Below, piece by piece: positions 16,985 to 24,051 of a DNA stretch of 32,758 bases (the stretch's first letter is position 1; each line of letters starts with the position of its first letter). Source of the stretch: Planctomycetota bacterium (lineage in GTDB: Bacteria; Planctomycetota; Planctomycetia; Planctomycetales; Planctomycetaceae); contig JAJRVU010000463.1 in the NCBI GenBank assembly GCA_024277145.1, forward strand, positions 1-32,758. The letters run 5' to 3'. The notes under the pieces are model-generated. The model was not told the origin of the DNA. It was given only the letters and a program-made list of their open reading frames with translations, and ran no database searches. Made by a program: the position numbers and the translations under genes.

Positions 16985-17377
16985 CTACTTTCCTGAATTT
17001 GAATGAAGTTGTTCCAGTGATTTTTCGACTTCTTCGCGGACTTCTTCGGGAGTGCAATTAAGAAGAATTGCTTCACTGATGAGAAGATCAAGAACCTGTT
17101 TCAAGCGTCTGCTTCGTTCTGCTTTATTGAAAACTTTTCGTTGCTGCAAAACAAAAGCGCCCCGACCATGCCGGGATTCAATCACGCCATCCTTCACTAA
17201 TTCGTGATACGCCTTGGCAACGGTGTTGTGGTTCAGCACCAATTGATCCGCCAATGACCGGATACTGGGGAGTTTTTCCCCTTCCTTGAGTGTTCTGTTT
17301 GCAATCGCCTGGCAGATCTGGTCTTTAATTTGCCTGTAAATAGGGACCTGACTACCGGTGATAATGGATAATTCCAT
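16985..17377 (-). CDS. YtrA-subfamily GntR transcriptional regulator
   Basis: 130 residues, the short form typical of the YtrA subfamily. The winged helix starts VPIYRQIKDQICQAI (residues 11-25) and contains GEKLPSIRSLADQL and the recognition helix NTVAKAYHELVKDGVI, then the wing SRHGRGAFV (68-76). A short C-terminal dimerisation helix pair (81-120) replaces the large effector domain of other GntR proteins. YtrA proteins typically repress the ABC operon they are encoded in. ATG 17377 has GGAGA 6-10 bases upstream; the longer TTG-type frame has no such site. The gene directly precedes the ATPase gene, and a dyad-rich promoter lies just upstream (17398-17440), which supports autoregulation. Confidence 0.92.
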   Translation of the reverse strand: MELSIITGSQVPIYRQIKDQICQAIANRTLKEGEKLPSIRSLADQLVLNHNTVAKAYHELVKDGVIESRHGRGAFVLQQRKVFNKAERSRRLKQVLDLLISEAILLNCTPEEVREEVEKSLEQLHSNSGK

Positions 17378-17397
17378 AATTTTCTCCACGACTTTAT

Positions 17398-17440
17398 TGT
17401 GTACTGTTACACATAGTGCACACGGTATGAATTCTGTCAA
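17398..17440 (-). promoter_or_regulatory. Promoter with overlapping operator for the GntR-ABC operon
   Basis: On the minus strand a perfect -35 TTGACA (plus 17435-17440) is followed after 17-19 bases by ACTATG/TATGTG as a possible -10. The perfect dyad TGTGTA-CTGT-TACACA (17398-17413) covers the expected start of transcription, and a third half-site GTGCACAC (17416-17423) overlaps the spacer and -10. TGTGTA/TACACA half-sites resemble known YtrA operators. The layout predicts repression by the GntR protein encoded 21 bases downstream. Confidence 0.65.
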
Positions 17441-17594
17441 TAGAATTATGGATGTTTCTTAGCAATTAATCTATTTGATCAAACTTTTATTATCCATACT
17501 TGTTGCATGTTATTGTTTTACAGCATTTTCTTCAGATTCCATTTGGTTTCCCAAGCAGGAATAGTACAATGTGATTCATGCAATTTATTCAACC

Positions 17595-17665
17595 GTAGGG
17601 TCTGCTGTGCAGACCAGACATGTTATAACGCAATCTTTTTTGATGGTCTGCACAGCAGACCCTAC
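17595..17665. mobile_element. 71-bp MITE/BIME-like element with hairpin-forming inverted ends
   Basis: Two REP palindromes in opposite orientation (17595-17616 and 17644-17665) enclose about 27 bases (GACATGTTATAACG...). The outer 22 bases at each end are exact inverted repeats, and each end can also fold by itself. A second copy starts at 32700 and matches over its visible 59 bases with two differences, showing that the whole unit moves or is copied as a block. No transposase is present, so it is non-autonomous. Confidence 0.85.
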
Positions 17666-17688
17666 TTTTTAAACCATGATTAAATACA

Positions 17689-18009
17689 ATGAAAAACCTG
17701 TTTGATAATCTCCCAGAAGATCTTCCCGAAGAACTGGTTGAAACCATTCTGGAAAACAAAAATATTCGGCTTGAGCGAATTGTTTCGACAGGACAAAAAA
17801 GCCCGGATAACTTCTGGTACGATCAGGAAGAATCCGAATGGGTTCTGCTATTAAAAGGGGAAGCAGGAATACTCTTTGAAGATGAAGAACATCCCATTCA
17901 TTTGAAACCGGGGGATCACATCAATATCCCTGCTCACAAAAAACATCGCGTGGAATGGACATCACAAAATGAACCCACCATCTGGTTGGCTCTGTTTTAC
18001 CGGGACTGA
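17689..18009 (+). CDS. Small cupin-domain protein
   Basis: 106 residues. The single cupin barrel shows motif 1 as WVLLLKGEAGILFEDEEHPIHLKPGDHINIP and motif 2 as HKKHRVEWT. The histidines of motif 1 are replaced (E-W-V at the usual H-x-H position), while motif 2 keeps His. Small cupins of this type bind a metal or small ligand, and many have no known reaction. The gene follows the 71-bp repeat by 23 bases. ATG 17689 has no clear Shine-Dalgarno. The SEC-C gene lies 167 bases downstream on the same strand. Confidence 0.85.
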   Translation: MKNLFDNLPEDLPEELVETILENKNIRLERIVSTGQKSPDNFWYDQEESEWVLLLKGEAGILFEDEEHPIHLKPGDHINIPAHKKHRVEWTSQNEPTIWLALFYRD

Positions 18010-18176
18010 ATAAAAATCAATCCTCAACCCGAACCTTACCCGTTATTACCTGTCTCTCCTGATGGAAAATTGCCTAGAGCGTTTCTATATCATTTCGAGC
18101 CATTGTCTGGTTAACTGGAAAGAGAGGTGCATGATGCCTAAGAAAAATTTTGATGAATCGTTGTTTTTTTGAGACC

Positions 18177-18344
18177 ATGAGTAAAAGAAGTAAAGGATTC
18201 CCGTCAGAAACTCACGTAAAACGTGGAGTTCGAATTGTTCATGGCGATAAGCAACTCGAAGAAAAACTGGGACGAAATGACCTTTGCCCTTGTGGCTCTG
18301 GCAAACGTTTCAAAAAATGCTGTCTGAAGAAAGGCCGTTTTTGA
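18177..18344 (+). CDS. Small SEC-C zinc-binding protein
   Basis: 55 residues. The C-terminus carries [20 protein letters not shown], the SEC-C zinc motif C-x-C-x(8)-C-C that in SecA binds zinc and contacts SecB or ribosomes. The N-terminal half ([29 protein letters not shown]) is a basic lead-in seen in stand-alone members. ATG 18177 matches where similarity should begin; an in-frame ATG at 18153 adds eight residues (MNRCFFET), and a separate 13-codon frame ([13 protein letters not shown]) overlaps upstream in another frame with GAGAGG before it. A T7 run separates these frames, so a frameshifted longer start cannot be excluded. It ends at a clear terminator. Confidence 0.85.
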   Translation: MSKRSKGFPSETHVKRGVRIVHGDKQLEEKLGRNDLCPCGSGKRFKKCCLKKGRF

Positions 18345-18396
18345 TGGATCACTTCGAGAACACTACTTTTAGGGATGATTGAATAATACTTTATGA

Positions 18397-18434
18397 AGAA
18401 CTCATCATGCGTTTTGCCTGATGGGTTCTTTTTT
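18397..18434 (+). terminator. Rho-independent terminator after the SEC-C gene
   Basis: Stem AGAACTCATCA / TGATGGGTTCT (one G-T pair) with an 11-base loop, followed by TTTTTT. It lies between the convergent SEC-C and Nudix genes; only the plus strand has the U-run. Confidence 0.9.
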
Positions 18435-18435
18435 A

Positions 18436-18906
18436 TTATTTCTGAAACGGAGTTGGCAACGATCCATCTTGAAGCCGCTCATTTAGTTCCCACAATGCAA
18501 CTTTGTTAGAATCCCAATGGAATTGATCTCGAATTTCCGCACACGTTGCCCATTGGAATTCTGTATGTTCATGCGACAGAATAATTTTCTGGTCTTCACA
18601 ATCGACTGCAAAGGTATATTGTGGAATGACATAAATTTCTGGTGACCAATGATCTGTTCCTGCGAATATATTCCGGGGAACGCTATCAACCGATTGCAAT
18701 TCATAAAAATTGGCTGAGTTGGAAAGAGTTGCTTCTTCCTGCGATTCACGAATTGCAGCCTCTCGGGGAGTTTCGCCTATATCCCCACCGCCAGCAATGG
18801 CTTGCCAATACCCTGCATCAGCTCGCTTGAAGGAAGCAAATTCAAAAGTTCCGTCTGATTTTTTTCTAAAAGGGAGAACCAGAACTTGAAAAGGAGCACG
18901 TTTCAT
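18436..18906 (-). CDS. Nudix hydrolase (NudB-like)
   Basis: 156 residues. The Nudix box runs from GGGDIGETPREAAI to RESQEEATL: G-x5-E-x7-R-E-x2-E-E with the final Gly replaced by Thr. RADAGYWQAIAGG before the box and HEHTEFQWAT after it resemble the dihydroneopterin triphosphate/dATP pyrophosphatase branch (NudB), so nucleotide pyrophosphohydrolysis is likely and a role in folate synthesis is possible. I use ATG 18906; a TTG two codons earlier has AGG 6-8 bases upstream and could be the real start. The stop lies just beyond the SEC-C terminator. The SGNH gene upstream (18998-20224) is on the same strand, 91 bases away, and may share its transcript. Confidence 0.88.
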   Translation of the reverse strand: MKRAPFQVLVLPFRKKSDGTFEFASFKRADAGYWQAIAGGGDIGETPREAAIRESQEEATLSNSANFYELQSVDSVPRNIFAGTDHWSPEIYVIPQYTFAVDCEDQKIILSHEHTEFQWATCAEIRDQFHWDSNKVALWELNERLQDGSLPTPFQK

Positions 18907-18963
18907 TTTCAAAAATACCTGACAGGGTTAGATTGAAGTAAATACTTACAAGCTTTTTAAAAA

Positions 18964-18996
18964 CATCTGTGGCCATTTGTGTGAATCTGTGGCTTC
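18964..18996 (-). repeat. Intergenic phrase of the 'CCACAGATTCACACAAATGG' type
   Basis: On the minus strand GCCACAGATTCACACAAATG is followed by GCCACAGATG, just after the SGNH hydrolase stop. A similar ACCACAGATAGACACAAATA occurs at 32549-32568. Both are outside genes. This matches a short phrase common between bacterial genes; significance is unknown. Confidence 0.5.
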
Positions 18997-18997
18997 T

Positions 18998-20224
18998 TTA
19001 TTCTTTCGGAAACAGGATGGGGCGAAGGACTTCTTCAAAAGCATTAGCCTGCCTGTAAAAACCAAGATCATTCGGATGAGAGTTATCAACGGTGTCATCA
19101 CCATCTTCGCCAAGAAGCTTGATCCCTTCCAGGTAGTACAGGTTCTTTGCACCTTCTGAAATTAATTGGTCATACGCGATTTTCAGGTTTTTCTGGCTAT
19201 TCAAATTTCTTTTCCGAGGACTTTCAATCAGAAAACCATTGGGGTAATTTCGGTCTTCCACAAGAAGGATCGGGGTATCCGGATGTTTTTCCCTGATTTT
19301 TTTCACCAACGGAATCGTCCGTTCTTTCACTTCCTGAGGTCGGAGATTGGGAAGGCAATCAATAACATAAACAGCTGCGTCAATTTCGTTAATGAATTCG
19401 ACAACTTCCAATTCCATTCGACCATTCCCGGAAAAACCGAGATTGATGACAGGCCAATCGAAACGTCTTCCTAACATTGCAGTGTGCACCATTCCAGGAC
19501 GGGAAGCACAGGCTCCATGCGTAATGGATGTTCCATAAAAAACAATTGGTTTTTTCTTTTTTCCTTCATAAGCAGGAGCATGTTTGATATTTGCAGATTC
19601 CAGAATTCCGATGGAAATCGAATTGACCCCATTATAAAGGGGAAGATAAAGAAGAAATTCTCTTTCTCCTTCCGGAATATTTCCAATGATTTTAGTTGTT
19701 GTTTCCTGGGCATCCGGTTTTCCATTTTTCACCCAACGCCATCGGCCATTATCCATCCGAACATAAAGATCAACTCCACTCACTCCTGTTGGAGCCATGT
19801 GAGGGAAGCCAAGCCTTTTTGATTTCAATTTCCATTTTGCATGAATCTCACGTGAATCTGTCACAAACCTTGCACAGACTCCTGAAGAATGGCGACTCAG
19901 GCTCCAGACTGCAGGACGAACTTTTTCTTTTGCTCTTCTGGGAAGTCGAACATAAGGTTCATCCGTTTCAACCCAGCCTGATCCTTCAATTCCTAAATCT
20001 GTCAGGCTATGCCAGGATAAAGCTGGCCCTTTATCTTCTGCATCCTTATCCGATACTTTTTTATTCGGCACCTTCTTATCTGATTTTTTTACTGAGGTTG
20101 CCTTTTCAACTGTTTTCTTTTGAGTAGCAGTGGCAGAATCTTTTGCGTAACCAGCACCCAAATTCATAAACAAAAACAGAGCGAAAAATGAACATATTAA
20201 TTGTCGATTCAAAAAGTGGCTCAT
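18998..20224 (-). CDS. Secreted SGNH/GDSL hydrolase with N-terminal GxDLY domain
   Basis: 408 residues. Signal peptide 1-27 (cleavage likely after GYA), then a Lys/Ser/Thr-rich linker to about 65, a beta-rich domain with SGVDLYVR (149-156, the GxDLY mark), and the SGNH hydrolase from about 225. Catalytic blocks: Ser233 in FYGTSITHG, Gly in LGFSGNG (about 263-267), Asn293 in DCLPNLRP, and Asp380/His383 in VDNSHPNDLGF. The family deacylates or de-esterifies glycans and lipids outside the cell; the substrate is unknown. ATG 20224 has AAGGA about 12 bases upstream. It faces away from the PLP-enzyme gene at 20358, and a shared divergent promoter region lies between them. Together with the SASA and sialidase genes it points to scavenging of acylated polysaccharide. 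Confidence 0.93.
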   Translation of the reverse strand: MSHFLNRQLICSFFALFLFMNLGAGYAKDSATATQKKTVEKATSVKKSDKKVPNKKVSDKDAEDKGPALSWHSLTDLGIEGSGWVETDEPYVRLPRRAKEKVRPAVWSLSRHSSGVCARFVTDSREIHAKWKLKSKRLGFPHMAPTGVSGVDLYVRMDNGRWRWVKNGKPDAQETTTKIIGNIPEGEREFLLYLPLYNGVNSISIGILESANIKHAPAYEGKKKKPIVFYGTSITHGACASRPGMVHTAMLGRRFDWPVINLGFSGNGRMELEVVEFINEIDAAVYVIDCLPNLRPQEVKERTIPLVKKIREKHPDTPILLVEDRNYPNGFLIESPRKRNLNSQKNLKIAYDQLISEGAKNLYYLEGIKLLGEDGDDTVDNSHPNDLGFYRQANAFEEVLRPILFPKE

Positions 20225-20357
20225 TATTAAATTGTTCCTTCAAGAATTTATCGTTAGGATTAGGATTAAATTGAACTTTCATACTAAAATAGTCAGGGGG
20301 CTTACGTCAAACCCCTCTCGAAAATATTACTCCTTAATTTTAACTGAAATAAAAAAG

Positions 20358-21473
20358 ATGACTGATCTCTACCAGATTCAAAACCGTTCGGAAATCCTTT
20401 CCCCTTCCCTTTTACTATTTAAAGAAATCCTGATTGAGAATATCGAGAAAATTATAAAAATGGCTGGGGATCCTGCCCGTTTGTGTCCTCATTGTAAAAC
20501 TCATAAAACAATTGAGGTGATTAAACTTCAATTAGAACGGGGAATCACCAAACATAAATGTGCCACTTTTGCAGAAGCGGAAATGCTTGCAGAAGCAGGA
20601 GTCAAAAATATATTTCTGGCGTACAATATTGTTGGCCCGAATATTAGCCGGGCTGTTCAGTTCTTGAAAACTTATCCCGATGTTGAATTCAGTGTGACTG
20701 CTGACCATGAAAAACCAATCGCTCAACTGGCAGAAGCAATGCAGAAAGCGAATCAGAAAATTCATGTGCTACTTGATATCGATACCGGTCAGCATCGAAC
20801 AGGTATTCCCATTTCTTCGGAAGCAAAAAATCTGTATCAGCAAATTTCTGCGACGGAGGGTTTGATCTCTTCCGGATTCCATGTTTATGATGGCCATCAG
20901 GGACATACTGACCGCGAAGAACGAGCAGTTGCAATTGACATTGAATGGGAAAAAGTGGTTGCCTTTCGTGATGATCTGGTAAATTCAGGAATGGAAGTTC
21001 CACGAATTGTCGCAGGAGGAACCGGCTCATTTCCTGTCTATGCAGCCAAAGAAGAAAGTTCTATCGAACTCAGCCCGGGAACATGTGTTTATCATGATGC
21101 AGGTTACACAAATAAGTATCCCGATATGGTTTTCACGCCTGCTGCGGTTCTGCTCACGCGAGTTGTCAGTAGACCAACGCCAAACAGAATCACTTTGGAC
21201 CTCGGATATAAAGCAGTCGCCTCTGATCCCCCAGCGGGAGAACGCGTCACCATCCCGGAAATGCCCGATGCAAAAGAAGTGCTGCAGAATGAAGAACATC
21301 TTGTGATTGAAACGGAAAAAGCGAATCAGTACTCTCCCGGCGATGAACTTCTTGTCGTCCCGACCCATATTTGTCCGACCTCTGCGTTGCATAAAGAAAT
21401 TCAAGTCGTCGAAAATGGAAAAGTTACGGAACAATGGAAAATATTCTCGCGAGATCGAAAAATTAATATCTAA
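20358..21473 (+). CDS. PLP-dependent D-threonine aldolase / D-serine dehydratase-like enzyme
   Basis: 371 residues. The fold-III (alanine racemase-type) barrel begins SPSLLLFKEILIENI, and the PLP lysine is Lys47 in CPHCKTHK, matching RPHxKTHK of this family. HVLLDIDTGQHRTGI and GGTGSFP bind the cofactor phosphate and pyridine ring. Near the C-terminus the metal pair is seen in PTHICPTS (His and Cys), the zinc ligands of the D-serine dehydratase group. The enzymes cleave D-beta-hydroxy amino acids or dehydrate D-serine. ATG 20358 is chosen because similarity starts at TDLYQI; an open frame upstream has no support. The Gfo/Idh gene follows by 51 bases, so the two probably form one operon. Confidence 0.92.
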   Translation: MTDLYQIQNRSEILSPSLLLFKEILIENIEKIIKMAGDPARLCPHCKTHKTIEVIKLQLERGITKHKCATFAEAEMLAEAGVKNIFLAYNIVGPNISRAVQFLKTYPDVEFSVTADHEKPIAQLAEAMQKANQKIHVLLDIDTGQHRTGIPISSEAKNLYQQISATEGLISSGFHVYDGHQGHTDREERAVAIDIEWEKVVAFRDDLVNSGMEVPRIVAGGTGSFPVYAAKEESSIELSPGTCVYHDAGYTNKYPDMVFTPAAVLLTRVVSRPTPNRITLDLGYKAVASDPPAGERVTIPEMPDAKEVLQNEEHLVIETEKANQYSPGDELLVVPTHICPTSALHKEIQVVENGKVTEQWKIFSRDRKINI

Positions 21474-21524
21474 AGTCTCATCCGTCTTCTAAAAAACAAA
21501 CATTCATAATTCAGGTGCAATCAA

Positions 21525-22508
21525 ATGGCGAAAATTAAATATGGCCAACTTGGAACCGGGCATGCACATGCAAGCAAGTTTCAACGTTATCAGGAATCAG
21601 ACCTGTATGAAGTTGTTGGAATTGTAGAGCCAAATCCAGAATTTAGAAAAAAAGCGATTGCTTCCGGTCAATATCAAAATGCAAAATGGATCACCCGGGA
21701 AGAACTGTTTAACACCCCGAATTTAAAAATCGTCGGCGTTGAAACAGAAGTCTCAGAACTTCTGACGACTGCGGAGATTTGTTTGAATCAGGGATATCAT
21801 GTTCACCTCGATAAACCAGCAGGGGCTTCTCTTCCTCATTTTAAAAAACTGTTGGATACCGCAGCTTCAAAGCATCTGATCATTCAACTGGGGTATATGT
21901 ATCGTTATAGTCCTGCGTTTATGATGCTTGACCAGTTTCTGAAAAATGGTTGGCTGGGTGATGTCTTTGAAATTCATACCGTCATGAGTAAAGTGGTCAA
22001 CGATCAATCACGAATCAGGCTTTCAGAACATCAAGGGGGTTTGATGTTTGAACTTGGTTGCCATCTGATTGACAGAGTCATCAGCATTTTAGGCAAGCCG
22101 GAAAAAGTGACACCTTACCTGCAACACGCTTCAAAAAAACATGGGGATTATCTTCTGGATAATACACTTTCCGTTCTGGAATATCCGAACGCTATTGCAA
22201 CTGTGAAATCTTCCGGAATGGAAGTGGATGGATTCCAGCGGAGACATTTTGTTGTTTGTGGAACGAAAGGAACTTTTCACATTCAGCCTTTGGATAACCC
22301 TTCCGTTAAATTCACGCTGGATGCTCCACGAGGAAAATACAAAAAAGGATATCAGGAAATCAAGTTCGATGGGTTCACAAGATATGTCAAGGATCTCGAA
22401 GATCTTGCCAGTTGGATTCATGGAAAAACGGATCCTGCATACACTTATGATCATGATTATCTTGTGCAAAAAACGATACTACAGGCGAGTGACATGCCGA
22501 TTGATTGA
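21525..22508 (+). CDS. Gfo/Idh/MocA-family oxidoreductase
   Basis: 327 residues. The Rossmann start reads YGQLGTGHAHASKF with G-x-G-x2-[HA] for NAD(P) binding, and GIVEPNPE closes the second strand. The family catalytic loop is HLDKPAGASL (the EKP motif as DKP), and the substrate-side helix is MFELGCHLIDRVI with its His. The C-terminal domain is the usual alpha/beta sheet (GTKGTFHIQPLD). Members oxidise or reduce sugars and inositols; the substrate here is unknown. The gene follows the PLP enzyme by 51 bases on the same strand, suggesting a joint catabolic pathway, perhaps of a hydroxy amino acid or sugar acid. Downstream lie only repeats. Confidence 0.92.
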   Translation: MAKIKYGQLGTGHAHASKFQRYQESDLYEVVGIVEPNPEFRKKAIASGQYQNAKWITREELFNTPNLKIVGVETEVSELLTTAEICLNQGYHVHLDKPAGASLPHFKKLLDTAASKHLIIQLGYMYRYSPAFMMLDQFLKNGWLGDVFEIHTVMSKVVNDQSRIRLSEHQGGLMFELGCHLIDRVISILGKPEKVTPYLQHASKKHGDYLLDNTLSVLEYPNAIATVKSSGMEVDGFQRRHFVVCGTKGTFHIQPLDNPSVKFTLDAPRGKYKKGYQEIKFDGFTRYVKDLEDLASWIHGKTDPAYTYDHDYLVQKTILQASDMPID

Positions 22509-22556
22509 AGCTCTGCATTTTTTTAATCACGTAAAGACTGTCATAAATATTTGCAA

Positions 22557-22578
22557 GTAGGGTCTGCTGTGCAGACCA
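22557..22578 (+). repeat. REP palindrome, copy 4
   Basis: GTAGG plus GGTCTGC-TGT-GCAGACC, 48 bases after the oxidoreductase stop. It may serve as a 3'-end hairpin for that transcript since no U-run terminator is visible. Confidence 0.9.
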
Positions 22579-22600
22579 TTATTTGGAGATAAAACAGAGG

Positions 22601-22640
22601 GTGGCCTAGCCAGTTAAACTGGCTGGGTCGCGATAGCGAC
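22601..22640. repeat. Double-hairpin element
   Basis: Two adjacent perfect hairpins: AGCCAGTT-A-AACTGGCT (22608-22624) and GTCGC-GATA-GCGAC (22627-22640), preceded by GTGGCCT. It sits 22 bases after a REP palindrome in the gap between the oxidoreductase and the LRR gene. The paired design suggests another REP-type repeat family; only this copy is in the window. Confidence 0.75.
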
Positions 22641-22750
22641 AAGAAGATCCTCCATACGCATTTTTTATATTTCATATACAAAAATAGAAATCGTATATTC
22701 ACAAAGACACAGAATCTTAAAATATTAACATGGTCTGATTTATTCTCAAC

Positions 22751-23624
22751 CTACTTCGTGGCATTGTGAATGATCTTGCAACTAGGAAATATTTTTTGCA
22801 GTTTGTTGATTTCTGCTTTGGTGAGATTGGGATTATCCGAAAGATCAAGATAACTCAGGCTTAGTAAACTTGCCAAGGGTTTCAAATCTGTAATTTGATT
22901 GCCATCAAGTCTAAGCACGCCCAAGATCGGCAGTCCCGCTAAAGGTGTCAGATCTGCAATCTGGTTTTCACCAAGATCGAGGTAGAACATACTTTTCAGT
23001 CCTGTTAATGGTGTCAGATCAGTAATTTGGTTGCCTTCAAGCATAATAGAGCTCAATTTAGATATTCCTGATAAAGGGGACTACATCACTAATCTGGTTA
23101 TCATCAAGCTGCAGCCAGTTTAAATTTTTTAAGCCTGCAAGTGGTGTTAAGTCGCTGATCTGATTGTTATTCAGGGTAAGATTTTCCAAGTTCGTTAGCC
23201 TGGCTAATGGGGTGAGGTCACTGATTTGGCCGTCACAAAGGGATAAAGATTTCAATGATTTGAAAGAACTGAGTTGACGGAGGAAATCGTTATCAATCGA
23301 TTTGGAATTAATTGTGATTCGCTCAACTTTTCTGTCATCAATGTTAGAATTGAGATTGTATCGGTAGAAGCGTTTCAGTTCACTCTTGATGATATCAATT
23401 CTACCAGTTGGTGATTTAGGAAAAACGTAACTGACTTCCCCTCCCATTTTTTGAATGCGCAATATGAGCTTTTTTCTATTGATGGCTTTATTAGACAGAA
23501 CCAGATAATTCGAAACCAATAAAGTGACGACCAACAATAACAAGTACCGCCAATTGCGGTAGATTGGTTTTTTCGGTTCCGGATTTCTGGATGTCTCCGG
23601 TTGATCCGGTTTCTGTTCGTTCAT
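22751..23624 (-). pseudogene. Internalin-like leucine-rich repeat membrane protein, broken by a frameshift
   Basis: Two minus-strand frames (about 23058-23624 and 22751-23056 plus a few upstream codons) together make one protein. ATG 23624 starts a short cytoplasmic segment and a membrane helix (RYLLLLVVTLLVSNYLVL). A linker with IQKMGGEVSYVFP follows, as in planctomycete LRR proteins. Then come 22-residue LRRs of the form L-T-P-L-x-x-L-x-x-L-x-x-L-x-L-x-x-N-Q-I-[ST]-D. The first frame ends in DNQISDVVPFIRNI-stop. In the other frame, SPLSGISKLSSIMLEGNQITD continues the pattern at once. Dropping one base near 23081 gives DVSPLSG and restores an exact 22-residue unit, making seven repeats. The rest shows no decay, so it may be a recent mutation or an assembly error. 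Confidence 0.85.
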
Positions 23625-24051
23625 CTGATTGCTTCTGGCTATGCCTGTTTCGTACTGATATAGAATGTCGCAAAAATAGCAACAGTTCAAATCATAACGC
23701 GATTCTTTCAGCCTGTCCAGAATCTAATTCGGAATTCAAACATCAGAGATGCGAAAGAGAATTGAAGTTTTTACATCACTAAAAGAAGCAAATTTAGAAA
23801 ATAAGACAGCTTTTCTATAAAATTTAACCTACAACAATTAACTTTCATCAAAACTGATGGTTCCTAATAAGATCATTTGTACTAGAATAACAACCATGCC
23901 TCTCAAGACCACATCTCCGAAACATTATTATTTTTATCCCCATCGCGACAAATCACATTTAAAAACTTCCGCGACTGACTTCAGTTCGACCCTCATTTCT
24001 CTACCAGCCTAATAATTCACCAAGTCAGGAATCAAACAATGGCAGGAAACA
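23625..24051. other. Intergenic region before the phytase gene
   Basis: About 430 bases, AT-rich. The only structure I see is a perfect 13-base tandem duplication (ACAATGGCAGGAA at 24036-24048 and 24049-24061) that duplicates the start codon of the next gene; the first ATG (24039) reads only eight codons before a stop. No promoter is clear. Confidence 0.5.

Noticed and set aside
13408-17665. CRISPR array
   Set aside because: The repeated palindromes are irregularly spaced over kilobases, occur in both orientations and have no uniform spacers or cas genes.
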